A stretch of DNA of 20,830 bases from Methanosarcinales archaeon (GTDB taxonomy: Archaea; Halobacteriota; Methanosarcinia; Methanosarcinales; Methanogasteraceae): contig QMVM01000006.1 of NCBI GenBank assembly GCA_003661105.1, positions 1 through 20,830 on the forward strand, written 5' to 3'. Of this stretch, positions 6,704 through 14,386 are shown in pieces. Position 1 is the first letter of the stretch. Every line of letters begins with the position of its first letter. The notes below the pieces were generated by a model. That model was not told where the DNA came from. It did not search any database and worked only from the letters and a program-made list of their open reading frames with translations. The position numbers and the translations under genes were made by a program.

Positions 6704-7990
6704 ATGATCATTGGAATCGATGACACCGACTCACGAAGCGGCGGCGGCTGCACAACATACATTGCGGCAGTATTAGTGGAGAAACTCCAGAAATACGGTG
6801 ATCTGGCAGATTACCCGCTGTTGATCCGGTTAAATCCAAACATCAGGTATAAAACAAGAGGAAACGGTGCGGTTGCCCTTAATATCGAGATAGATGGAGC
6901 AAGCGAAGCAGATGAGGTGAAAGAAGTTGTTCTGGATGAAGTGAGGTCGCAGTCAAAGTTATCCGACGAGAACACAAATCCGGGAGTGGTGTTTCTCGAT
7001 GATACTCCATCTGTCATGAGAAGTGACCTCGAATCATTTTCCAGACGTGCGATGCAGGACATCCTCCGGATACAGGATGCGAAAGATCTGATAAACAAGT
7101 ATGACATCGATTTCTGCGGATTTAAGAACGGACGCGGCCTCATCGGTGCGCTTGCGGCAGCAGCGGTCGCATCAAACGGCATCCCGGACCACACATTCGA
7201 ACTGATCACATACAGGATGCCAGCCCGGATCGGCACACCGAGAGAGGTCGATGCCGGGAGCATCCGGGACGCGGACATGCAGACATATCCGCGAACATGG
7301 GACACCGTTGACATTGTAAATAAAGCGGTCGTCTGCGTCCCGCATGGACGCGATCCGGTCCTCTTCGGAATCCGCGGGGAAGTAGATGGCGTCATCGATG
7401 CCATGGACCACATCAGGTCAGAGCAGGTCGAGCGTGCGGTTTTGTTCAAGACGAATCAGGGAACCGACATGCATCTGATGCAATCGATGATCGACCAAAC
7501 TCGCGGCGGGCGTTCGTATATCTTACGAGGCGTGGTCTCTTCCGCGCCGCGAACGATTCATGGCGGGCATGTCATCTTCGAAATTACAGACCCGCAGTCG
7601 GGATCCGGAATTGATTGCGCCGCGTTTGAGCCGACAAAGAACTTCCGGGGTATTATCAGGCAACTGGCTGTGGGTGACCGGGTTGTCGTCTGCGGAAGTG
7701 TGGATGGCGGGACGGTTCATCTTGAAAAGATAAAGATCGAGCATCTGACTGCCCTCTACGAGATCAGAAATCCGGTCTGCGCATGCGGAAGACGCATGAA
7801 ATCGGCTGGCGTCGGGCAGGGTTACCGGTGCAGGAGATGCAGAACCGCGTCTCTTGTTCCTGATCGCGTGCCGATTAAGCGCAGTCTCGATTACGGCTGG
7901 TACGAGGTCCCGCCATCTGCGAGACGGCACATCGCAAAGCCGCTCGTGCGGTGTGCGGGAGGGAGTTATCTGGTGCATCCGGGCAGGTGA
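6704..7990 (+). CDS. tiaS: tRNA(Ile2) 2-agmatinylcytidine synthetase TiaS
   Basis: 428 aa from the ATG at 6704; an in-frame GTG at 6659 would only add a low-complexity Thr/Ile leader made by the 9-bp repeat region. TiaS attaches agmatine to C34 of the CAU anticodon of tRNA-Ile2, using ATP, so that AUA is read as isoleucine; it is an archaeal enzyme. Visible features: MIIGIDDTDS at the very N-terminus, the catalytic-domain RYKTRGNGAV stretch, an OB-fold (about 272-345), and a C-terminal zinc ribbon with Cys359, Cys361, Cys376 and Cys379. Length and domain order are complete. No clear TATA box was found immediately upstream; the AT-rich stretch at about 6607-6622 may serve both directions. Confidence 0.95.
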   Translation: MIIGIDDTDSRSGGGCTTYIAAVLVEKLQKYGDLADYPLLIRLNPNIRYKTRGNGAVALNIEIDGASEADEVKEVVLDEVRSQSKLSDENTNPGVVFLDDTPSVMRSDLESFSRRAMQDILRIQDAKDLINKYDIDFCGFKNGRGLIGALAAAAVASNGIPDHTFELITYRMPARIGTPREVDAGSIRDADMQTYPRTWDTVDIVNKAVVCVPHGRDPVLFGIRGEVDGVIDAMDHIRSEQVERAVLFKTNQGTDMHLMQSMIDQTRGGRSYILRGVVSSAPRTIHGGHVIFEITDPQSGSGIDCAAFEPTKNFRGIIRQLAVGDRVVVCGSVDGGTVHLEKIKIEHLTALYEIRNPVCACGRRMKSAGVGQGYRCRRCRTASLVPDRVPIKRSLDYGWYEVPPSARRHIAKPLVRCAGGSYLVHPGR

Positions 7991-8001
7991 CCTAACCGCA
8001 A

Positions 8002-8011
8002 GTTTAATATT
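8002..8011 (+). promoter_or_regulatory. TATA box for the winged-helix regulator gene
   Basis: The TTTAATATTA-type sequence lies 12 bases after the tiaS stop. Transcription expected about 25-27 bases on, near 8030-8037, would give a leaderless or nearly leaderless mRNA beginning at the ATG at 8038. This argues against the upstream GTG at 8017. Confidence 0.5.
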
Positions 8012-8037
8012 AAATAGTGACAATACGATTTAATTGT

Positions 8038-8823
8038 ATGACATTCCTTCTCCAGAGCAAACGGGATGCAACGAAATTCCAGATTCTCGTAGAGGTCGCA
8101 TCACATCAGCCAAATGTACGCCAGAGCGAGATTGCACACACACTTGGGATCACGCCGCAGGCGGTCTCCGAATATCTAAAGGAACTGACGAATCAGGGGT
8201 TTGTGTATAGTGATGGACGGGTTAGATACAAGACGACTACGAAAGGGGTCGAATGGATAACCGAACACGCATTCTCACTTCGGAGGTATGCGCGATTCAT
8301 ACTTGAAGAGGTTGTCAGTCAGGTTGCGGTCTGGACTGCGATCGCTGACGAACCCTTACAGGCAGGTACGCAGATTTATCTCTATATGCGTGATGGTCTC
8401 CTGTATGCATCCGCGAAGCATGAAACAGGTGCAACAGGCAAGGTCATCTCGGATGTGCAGAAAGGAAGAGACATCGGTGTTACCGATCTGAGCGGACTCA
8501 TCGATCTTCCGGATGTCAAAATCGTTATCGGGAAGGTGCCGAGAGTCCATCGCGGTGGCTCTACTGCTGTCAATTACCAGATGCTTAAAAAACTTGTGAA
8601 AGCGAATTGTTTCATTGCTGTGATCGGTGTTGAGGCGTTGATCGCCCTACAAAATATCGGGATCGATGCAGATGTGATGTTCGGTGCAAAAGAGGCAGTT
8701 GTCGAAGCAGCGTGGCATGGAGTGTCCTCTTTCGTGCTTTCGGTGGATGATGAACTCCCTTCGCTTTTAAAGCGGCTGGAGGCAGAGGGGATCGAATACG
8801 AACTGCACGATCTGAAGGCGTAG
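8038..8823 (+). CDS. Archaeal winged-helix transcriptional regulator (COG1497-like)
   Basis: 261 aa. Residues 7-70 form a MarR-type winged helix: KFQILVEVASHQPNVRQSEI, then an AHTLGITPQAVSEYLKELTNQ recognition segment and a GRVRYKTTTKG wing. The remaining 190 or so residues are a conserved archaeal ligand- or signal-sensing domain without obvious metal-cluster or catalytic motifs; the LLYASAKHETGATG and IVIGKVPRVHRGGS stretches stand out. It resembles the family grouped as COG1497 in methanogens, recalled from memory. A direct target is not known; the tandem 8-mers just downstream, and the two ECF operons, are candidates. ATG 8038 was chosen over GTG 8017 because the TATA box is too close for the longer form. 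Confidence 0.75.
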   Translation: MTFLLQSKRDATKFQILVEVASHQPNVRQSEIAHTLGITPQAVSEYLKELTNQGFVYSDGRVRYKTTTKGVEWITEHAFSLRRYARFILEEVVSQVAVWTAIADEPLQAGTQIYLYMRDGLLYASAKHETGATGKVISDVQKGRDIGVTDLSGLIDLPDVKIVIGKVPRVHRGGSTAVNYQMLKKLVKANCFIAVIGVEALIALQNIGIDADVMFGAKEAVVEAAWHGVSSFVLSVDDELPSLLKRLEAEGIEYELHDLKA

Positions 8824-8836
8824 TGCCCTGATAATT

Positions 8837-8876
8837 CAGTATATGTGCCAGGTCAGCCAGTATATCTATCCTGGCA
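8837..8876. promoter_or_regulatory. Direct and inverted repeat cluster downstream of the regulator gene
   Basis: CAGTATAT occurs at 8837-8844 and again at 8858-8865, exactly 21 bases apart (two helical turns). Interleaved is the inverted repeat TGCCAGG (8846-8852) / CCTGGCA (8870-8876). A further inverted repeat GTGATT (8890-8895) / AATCAC (8908-8913) follows. It sits in the 201-base gap between the regulator gene and the convergent ECF ATPase gene, so it could be an operator, an RNA hairpin or a terminator structure. Confidence 0.4.
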
Positions 8877-8927
8877 TCATCATGAATTGGTGATTGATCT
8901 GGTACTGAATCACTTGGAGGCGGGAAA

Positions 8928-8960
8928 ATGAATAAAGAGATTTATATAGATGTAACCTGA
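8928..8960 (+). CDS. Possible 10-codon leader ORF or gene-start relic
   Basis: ATG at 8928 opens a ten-residue frame (MNKEIYIDVT) ending at 8958-8960. A strong Shine-Dalgarno GGAGG at 8917-8921 is ideally placed, better than most RBS in the window. The next gene lies on the other strand, so this cannot be a leader peptide for it. It may be a functional microprotein or the surviving start of a lost gene. Nothing in the peptide is recognisable. Confidence 0.2.
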   Translation: MNKEIYIDVT

Positions 8961-9024
8961 ACTGTATTTTATTCTTTCGGGCGCGTCCCGGTTTACAGGG
9001 CATTACCAAGACATTACAAGGGCA

Positions 9025-10758
9025 CTACCCGGAATCAGAAAAAACGATCTCACTTAACTCATGGACAGTTAGGAGCGGCGGAATATCGATCCCTTCCTTC
9101 AGGAGGTCCGGCGAGAGTCTGATGATAACAGGCAGCGTTATTCCTGTTTTTTCCAGGATTTCCTGTTCTGAAAAGACATGTCTCGTGTCGCCATCCAGTA
9201 CGATCGTGCCATGGTCCATCACAACCGTCCGTCTGGCATACCCTGCCACGAGGTTCATATCATGAGTTACGAGGATGATTGTCTTCCCGAGTTCATTCAG
9301 ATGCCGGATCTGCTGCAGAAACTTGTTTACATGCCCCCAGTCCTGCCCGGTGGTGGGCTCGTCGAGCACGATGATGTCAGGCTCCATCACAAGGATGGAT
9401 GCCACCGCAAGACGCTGACGCTGACCCCGGCTTAACGAATGTGGGTGTCGGTCTCGAAACTCTCCAAGTTCCATCATCGAGATGGCCCGGTTCACGCGTT
9501 CCTCGATGAGGGTATCACGAAGTTTAATGTTTTCCAGACCAAATTTCAGCTCCTTGGTAACGCTATCCGTAAAAATCTGATTGTCAGGGTTCTGGAATAG
9601 ATAGCCTACACTCTGCGCGAGCGTCGCCACCCGCATACCTGATATGTCATTGCCATCGATGAAGATTGTTCCATTATCGGGCTTTAAAAACCCGATCAAA
9701 TGATTTATGAGGGTGGTTTTTCCTGCACCATTGTGTCCGATTAGTGCCACAAAATCACCTTCGGGGATCATAAGGTTGATGCCGTCGAGAGCAACCTTCC
9801 CATCTTCAAAGGTGTGCCGCAGATTCTTGATCTCGATCTTTGGTTTCGGTGCGGTTCTGGTGGGTGGTGTGTGAGCAACCCTGAATCGTGCGATATTGGC
9901 AGGTTTGTCCCGGAGTAACTGGCATAATCTGGCAAGCATCGTATTATATGATGAATCGGTTGGCAAATCCCCCTCGAAATCGCCAGAACCGTTTTTCATT
10001 GCATGACTAATCTCTGATAATTGAGGTAGGGCTATGCCGATACTTTTTAACTGATCATGTCCATCACCAAAGATTATATCTGGTGTATCGTCCATGATGA
10101 TCTTCCCCTGATCCATAACAACGACGCGATCTGCAAGATGTACTACCTCATCAATTTTGTGCTCGATTAAGATAATAGTCATATTTTTTTCTTGATTTAA
10201 CTTCCTTACAAGAGAGAGTACCTCGCCTGTGCCGACCGGATCAAGATCAGATGTCGGTTCATCCAGGACCATGACATGCGGCTCCATCGCAAGAGTGCCT
10301 GCTATTGCAACCCGCTGCTTCTCACCTCCGGATAGTGTGAAGACAAAACGATCACGCATATCCCCCATACCAATGGTGTGCATAGCTCGATCTATTCGCC
10401 CCAATATTTCTTCTTTCGGCATGCCGAGGTTTTCCGGTCCGAATGCAATATCTTTTCCGACTGTAAGTGAAAATAACTGGGTATCCGGGTTTTGGAAGAT
10501 AATTCCCACATCCGATGCCATTTGATGTACTTTATAATTCCGGACATCCTTCCCGTTTATCACGATCTCGCCTTTGAGGTTTCCGCCTGCGATTTTTGGT
10601 ACGAGTCCGTTTAAGCACTGGATGAGTGTGGATTTCCCGGAGCCGCTTGCGCCAAGAAGCAGCACGAACTCACCATCATTGATGTGCAGGTCGATGCCTC
10701 TTAATGTCGGTTCGGACATGTTCGGGTAGGTGTAGCTGACGTTTTGGATATCGATCAT
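9025..10758 (-). CDS. Fused double ATPase (EcfA1-EcfA2, YkoD-like) of an ECF transporter
   Basis: 577 aa with two complete ABC domains. First: Walker A GASGSGKS (36-43), Q-loop FQNPDT (88-93), signature LSGGE (142-146), Walker B to D166-E167, His200. Second: Walker A GHNGAGKT (341-348), Q-loop FQNPDN (388-393), a degenerate signature LSRGQ (442-446), Walker B to D466-E467, His499. The domains are joined by a linker of about 60 residues (245-305). This fused layout matches YkoD of the YkoEDC thiamine-precursor transporter group. It would power the EcfT and S component encoded divergently from 10837. ATG at 10756-10758; an AGGAGGG lies at 10788-10794, unusually far upstream, and no start codon in frame lies closer to it. 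Substrate unknown. Confidence 0.92.
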   Translation of the reverse strand: MIDIQNVSYTYPNMSEPTLRGIDLHINDGEFVLLLGASGSGKSTLIQCLNGLVPKIAGGNLKGEIVINGKDVRNYKVHQMASDVGIIFQNPDTQLFSLTVGKDIAFGPENLGMPKEEILGRIDRAMHTIGMGDMRDRFVFTLSGGEKQRVAIAGTLAMEPHVMVLDEPTSDLDPVGTGEVLSLVRKLNQEKNMTIILIEHKIDEVVHLADRVVVMDQGKIIMDDTPDIIFGDGHDQLKSIGIALPQLSEISHAMKNGSGDFEGDLPTDSSYNTMLARLCQLLRDKPANIARFRVAHTPPTRTAPKPKIEIKNLRHTFEDGKVALDGINLMIPEGDFVALIGHNGAGKTTLINHLIGFLKPDNGTIFIDGNDISGMRVATLAQSVGYLFQNPDNQIFTDSVTKELKFGLENIKLRDTLIEERVNRAISMMELGEFRDRHPHSLSRGQRQRLAVASILVMEPDIIVLDEPTTGQDWGHVNKFLQQIRHLNELGKTIILVTHDMNLVAGYARRTVVMDHGTIVLDGDTRHVFSEQEILEKTGITLPVIIRLSPDLLKEGIDIPPLLTVHELSEIVFSDSG

Positions 10759-10806
10759 GGTTTTATTCCGTTTGATAACGATGTGTACCCTCCTACTACA
10801 TAAATC

Positions 10807-10816
10807 TTATATATTA
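10807..10816. promoter_or_regulatory. Near-palindromic TATA box shared by the divergent ECF genes
   Basis: TTATATATTA sits in the 78-base gap between the ATPase and EcfT genes. For the plus strand, transcription about 25 bases on falls at or within a few bases of the EcfT ATG (10837), so that mRNA is probably leaderless; an out-of-frame ATG at 10826 opens only two codons. For the minus strand the same box would start transcription near 10784, leaving a leader of about 26 bases. Confidence 0.5.
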
Positions 10817-10836
10817 GCACGAAACATGAAGCTCTG

Positions 10837-11706
10837 ATGAAAGGATTGTTCCGATATGAGCAGAAAGACACGGTTATGCACAGACTCGACCCGCGGGTGA
10901 AACTGGTGTGGGTTTTCGGAATGTCTGTTTTAAGCATGTTGTTTGGATCGCCGGCACTCCTGCTCATTGCGTTTCTATCCACACTGCCGTTCTGGGTGCT
11001 GGTCCAACCGTCGGCAGCAAAGATCCGTGCGATACTCTTCGTCTTCGGCACGATGGTCTTTGGTTTCATGCTCACACAATCCATATTCTATTACTGGGGG
11101 GACCCTGCGAATCCGACGTTCACAATTATACCTGCAACAGTCCCTGTGATCGGAGCAATCACTGGCGGGATACATTTCTACGCAGCGGGTGCGTGGTACG
11201 GGCTTATCCAGTCGCTCCGGTTTATGACCACTGTGAGTGCGGCGTCGGTCTTTGTTGCAAGCACACACCCAAGCGAACTGCTCGTCGGACTCGTGCGGTT
11301 TACAAAGATCCCGTTCACGAATATCCGGATCGGATTCCCAAACGAGATTGCATTCATGGTGTCTTCAGCGGTCGGGTTCGCACCATCGATGATCGAAGAG
11401 AGCATGATCATCATAAATGCGATGAGAGCGCGCGGGCTTGAGATCAAAGGGGGTATCCGGACAAAGATCAGGGCGCTGCGGCACATATTCTTCCCGATGG
11501 TGGTCGGGCTTCTGCGCAAAGGTAGACAGATTGCAATTGCTGCTGATGCGCGTGCGTTTCGTGCAACAAAGAACCGCACGTTTGTAGACGAACTGCAACT
11601 GGGGCGAGGTGATTATATTATGCTAATCTACATCGCCGCGTTTCTGGTAGCTGGTACATACTTAAGTTCCATCGGTTTCGGTGGGACCGCACCGGGGCTG
11701 GGATAA
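10837..11706 (+). CDS. ecfT: EcfT transmembrane component (YkoC-like) of the second ECF transporter
   Basis: 289 aa. Near the N-terminus is the HRLDPRVKL stretch seen in most EcfT proteins, followed by five to six hydrophobic segments. Both coupling signatures are present: A-M-R-A-R-G at 195-200 and A-D-A-R-A-F at 236-241, better matches to consensus than those of the cbiQ in this window. It joins the fused ATPase, divergently encoded, to the S component two genes downstream. The TAA stop shares its last base with the ATG of the DUF3344 gene, so translation is coupled. The start is chosen from the KGLFRYEQKDTVMH opening and TATA spacing. Confidence 0.92.
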   Translation: MKGLFRYEQKDTVMHRLDPRVKLVWVFGMSVLSMLFGSPALLLIAFLSTLPFWVLVQPSAAKIRAILFVFGTMVFGFMLTQSIFYYWGDPANPTFTIIPATVPVIGAITGGIHFYAAGAWYGLIQSLRFMTTVSAASVFVASTHPSELLVGLVRFTKIPFTNIRIGFPNEIAFMVSSAVGFAPSMIEESMIIINAMRARGLEIKGGIRTKIRALRHIFFPMVVGLLRKGRQIAIAADARAFRATKNRTFVDELQLGRGDYIMLIYIAAFLVAGTYLSSIGFGGTAPGLG

Positions 11707-12686
11707 TGACTCGGATTCGAAAAGGTCCGGTTCTGTTGCTTTCGATATTCATCATCGTGGTTATTTCACAAGCAGCCATGGCAGGTGAGTGGCGGGGCAG
11801 CGGCACACCACTCTACACCATCGCATCAGGCAGCATGCACGGCGGCGTCCATGTCGACGGGGGTCACGGACTCACCTACGCGGACCCGTACACCGAGTAT
11901 TTCGATCTTCCCGATAATATAATTTATGCTCGTCTGTATGTGCCGATGTGGAACTACAACAAAGGGGACACGCTAACGGTCTCAATAAACGATAACGAGC
12001 TAAAAACACGGGAAGAACCCGATTACATTGCTGCATGGGGGGTCTGCTGCTATGCGTATGATGTCACTGAGGTCCCATTTAAGGAAGGGCTCAACGTGAT
12101 ATCAGCGACTTATGAGAACAACAACGGCGCACCTTATGGGATCTTTCTCGTTACCGTCTACGAAAACGAGAGCATGCCCTACACACAGTTCTGGATCGAT
12201 GAGGGAAACTATGCACTCAGCAAGGCGGTTGCCGATGGCGGCGCTAAAGAGCAGGGAGAAGCGTTATTTCCGGGAGATGTGAAGACCGAGACTGTCGAAA
12301 AAGCAGACCTGTGGACGGTAATGATCGCAGGAACCGGGGGGGAGATTGACGAACTGTGGTTCAACTCAAAACTCCTAGGAAAAGATGTGGGAAGGGCTAA
12401 AACAGGAAGTTACCTGGATTTTGACCATTTCAATGTAACTGATGACCTTGTAGGTAATAACAACACTGCACTCTTCAAGAGAGGCGGTGAACAGTACCTG
12501 CACCCGTTCAATGCTGTTTTAGTGATTGAACACAAGAGCGGCGTAGAAGGCGATAAGGAATTGACGGTTTATGAGGCGCAATCATCTCTTATGTCTGTCA
12601 TTCCAATCCCGGTAGTTGCAGTACTCGCGATCGCGATTATTGGCTTTTTTCTGATATACCTGAAAAAAAAACAGGAGCGAGGATGA
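11706..12686 (+). CDS. Membrane-anchored DUF3344 protein inside the ECF operon
   Basis: 326 aa. Signal peptide about 1-26 (A-M-A then Gly-Glu-Trp). One DUF3344 module of the type called A here: HVDGGHG near residue 50, YTEYF, then ARLYVPMW, an YAYDVTEVP strand, FLVTVYEN, and a second half ending LFKRGG-EQYLHPFNAVLVIEH. A C-terminal membrane helix (about 298-320) and a KKKQERG tail hold it on the outer face of the membrane. It lacks PGF-CTERM, unlike other A and B proteins here, so it stays as an integral protein. Tight coupling to EcfT (one base) and to the S component (7 bases) points to a role in substrate capture or transporter assembly; that is inference. DUF3344 itself has no known function to my knowledge. 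Confidence 0.85.
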   Translation: MTRIRKGPVLLLSIFIIVVISQAAMAGEWRGSGTPLYTIASGSMHGGVHVDGGHGLTYADPYTEYFDLPDNIIYARLYVPMWNYNKGDTLTVSINDNELKTREEPDYIAAWGVCCYAYDVTEVPFKEGLNVISATYENNNGAPYGIFLVTVYENESMPYTQFWIDEGNYALSKAVADGGAKEQGEALFPGDVKTETVEKADLWTVMIAGTGGEIDELWFNSKLLGKDVGRAKTGSYLDFDHFNVTDDLVGNNNTALFKRGGEQYLHPFNAVLVIEHKSGVEGDKELTVYEAQSSLMSVIPIPVVAVLAIAIIGFFLIYLKKKQERG

Positions 12687-12693
12687 GATTAAT

Positions 12694-13788
12694 ATGAATT
12701 ACAGATCACTATTCTTTGTTTTTGCCATAATATTGGCATTATTACTTCCTTCTGTTGTCTATGCGGCAGGCAGCGTTGATGATATAGGTATCACAGTCAC
12801 CATTCCCGACCGGAAGGAGGGTGTGTTTGCACCTGATAAACTGGTGGCAAGCGGCTCAGAGGAAGGTGCACGCATCACTTTCGAAAACCGCGGCGTAGAA
12901 ACCGCAACCATCTCCGCAACGATTGTGGTTCCTGATCTCTTACCGCTATCCGTGCCAACACAGGAACTGAGCGGTCAGATCACACAGGATGGCAACACCC
13001 TGACAGTCAGCCCAATGGCGATCACAGGCGGAGAATCCGCGATCGTGCGAATCCGGGTGAAACCTCCCGAGTCGATTCCGATGAAGACGGCTGAAACGTT
13101 TCGAATAACTGCAACGGCGGCAGACGGTAGCAGAACCGAATACACCCACAAGATCACAATCATCCCTCCGCCGTCGTGGATCACTTATGGCACCATCATC
13201 ATCAGTTTGTTGCTGGTTGCAATAGTGATCCTTGCAGTCAGACGGTTCGGAATTCTTGAGATGTACACCACGATCGATCTTGTCACAATCGCACTGCTCG
13301 CAGCGCTTGCCGGTGTTGTATTCAGGTGGTTCTGGCAGACGTTTAATGACCTGTTAGGGCCGTTTGGCGGACTCTTGTTCACGATACCGGTGTCCGCGCT
13401 GATGGTGATCGCGCTACATCTCGTCAGAAAACCCGGCACTGCCATGCTACTCTTCCTTGTTGACCAGCTGGTTTGCATGGTGATCTGGGGTTCAAACATC
13501 ACAGTCTGGCTCGGGTGGTATCTGCTCGAGGGTGCAGTCGTGGATGCCGAGGTTGCGCTTTTAAAGGGGAACTATGCAGACACGCGAATTGCATCTATGA
13601 TATATGGCATGTCACGGGGTTTCATCTCCTACTGGTTATTCTACTTCCTTTTCGCGCCGACTGCGTGGAAGATCTGTTATGCGCCGTGGTACTCATGGCT
13701 CCAGGTCGGGCTTGCAGTCCTTGGTGGACTCATCGGCGGATCGATCGGGTATGATGCGGCGCGGAAGATGCGGAGCGCGATGATGTGA
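12694..13788 (+). CDS. ECF S component (YkoE-like) fused to a secreted beta-rich domain
   Basis: 364 aa in two parts. Residues 1-25 are a signal peptide; 26-160 form a beta-rich Ig-like extracytoplasmic domain with a FENRGVETATISATI strand pair typical of NEW3/CARDB-like folds; 163-183 is a membrane helix. From 190 to 355 is a six-helix membrane domain that resembles YkoE-type S components: TTIDLVTIALLAALAGVVF at its start, an RKPGTAMLL segment (245-253), a glycine-rich last helix. S components are normally bare membrane proteins, so the extracytoplasmic extension is unusual. It lies 7 bases after the DUF3344 gene, with GAGG overlapping that gene's stop. The substrate might be a thiamine precursor by analogy with YkoE, but this is not certain. 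Confidence 0.75.
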   Translation: MNYRSLFFVFAIILALLLPSVVYAAGSVDDIGITVTIPDRKEGVFAPDKLVASGSEEGARITFENRGVETATISATIVVPDLLPLSVPTQELSGQITQDGNTLTVSPMAITGGESAIVRIRVKPPESIPMKTAETFRITATAADGSRTEYTHKITIIPPPSWITYGTIIISLLLVAIVILAVRRFGILEMYTTIDLVTIALLAALAGVVFRWFWQTFNDLLGPFGGLLFTIPVSALMVIALHLVRKPGTAMLLFLVDQLVCMVIWGSNITVWLGWYLLEGAVVDAEVALLKGNYADTRIASMIYGMSRGFISYWLFYFLFAPTAWKICYAPWYSWLQVGLAVLGGLIGGSIGYDAARKMRSAMM

Positions 13789-13933
13789 GGAACAGGATTT
13801 CAAATCATAGCTGGCATATTTGATGCGCGGGTCAGGAGACTTTTTATTATTCTCCGGTCACCGTTATTTTTGGCAGCTCTCTGGTTTTGAGTGGCGGTTG
13901 ACTTGTTTCTCCATTTCCGCAAACTCTCGCGAC
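13789..13933. other. T-rich 3' region of the ECF operon with a TIR-like hairpin
   Basis: GGAGA (13835-13839) and TCTCC (13851-13855) flank a T-rich loop, followed by more T runs at 13864-13870; this may be the operon terminator. The first 18 or so bases from 13837 also resemble the inverted right end of the MITE-like element (GAGACTTTTTA then T-rich), so it could be a solo remnant. No gene. With the element at 13934-14177 and the promoter region to 14386, this is a 598-base interval without coding sequence. Confidence 0.4.
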
Positions 13934-14177
13934 GAATCTTTTATTATTTTCTGATAACGTCGGATTGTCTTACGCAACCACAACTACCATAATGGAGAAC
14001 TATCGGTCTGAAAAGTGGTTTACACCACTAATCTGTGTCCATCTGCGTTAATCTGTAGATGATACTATTTTAGCCACAGATTAACACAGATTTCACTGAT
14101 TACACCTACACAATCATACCCGTATTTGTCGGGTTGGCGCCATGTTTTCAACCAACCAGAATAAATTAAAAAGTCTC
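13934..14177. mobile_element. MITE-like element, copy 2 (244 bp)
   Basis: Same element and orientation as 4474-4718. Flanked by an exact 8-bp direct repeat CTCGCGAC at 13926-13933 and 14178-14185, different from the repeat around copy 1, as expected for independent insertions. The same imperfect terminal inverted repeats are present. The internal palindrome (about 14030-14060 with 14072-14102) is damaged in its left inner arm. Located between the ECF operon and the DUF3344 operon, 136 bases upstream of the latter's TATA box. Confidence 0.75.
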
Positions 14178-14313
14178 CTCGCGACCCACTGCGGCAAACA
14201 AACGTAACCGGAAGAACTTAAAAATTGTTCGGATTATGCGCGGGGATGTCTAGAATAGTTGGATAAACGTACTTAATATGTGGCAAATTTCTTTCGGAGC
14301 TAATGCGTAGGTA

Positions 14314-14328
14314 GAAATATTTATATAG
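14314..14328 (+). promoter_or_regulatory. BRE/TATA promoter of the DUF3344 operon
   Basis: GAAATA (BRE-like, purine-rich) followed by TTTATATAG. Transcription would start near 14350, giving a leader of about 37 bases. GTGA-ggt-TCAC (14329-14340 region) just downstream of the TATA box is a short inverted repeat in the usual position for an archaeal repressor site. AGGTGA at 14373-14378 is the RBS. Confidence 0.6.
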
Positions 14329-14386
14329 TGTGAGGTTCACGTGCCTACACACAAATTAGTAATACTACATACAGGTGAATGACATC

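Noticed and set aside
8017..8037. GTG start of the winged-helix regulator
   Set aside because: It lies too close to the TATA box at 8002-8011; the mRNA probably begins near 8030-8037, so ATG 8038 fits better.
10908..11441. 177-codon open frame overlapping EcfT on the same strand
   Set aside because: His/Cys/Arg-rich composition typical of an out-of-frame reading of a real gene; EcfT motifs are in the other frame.
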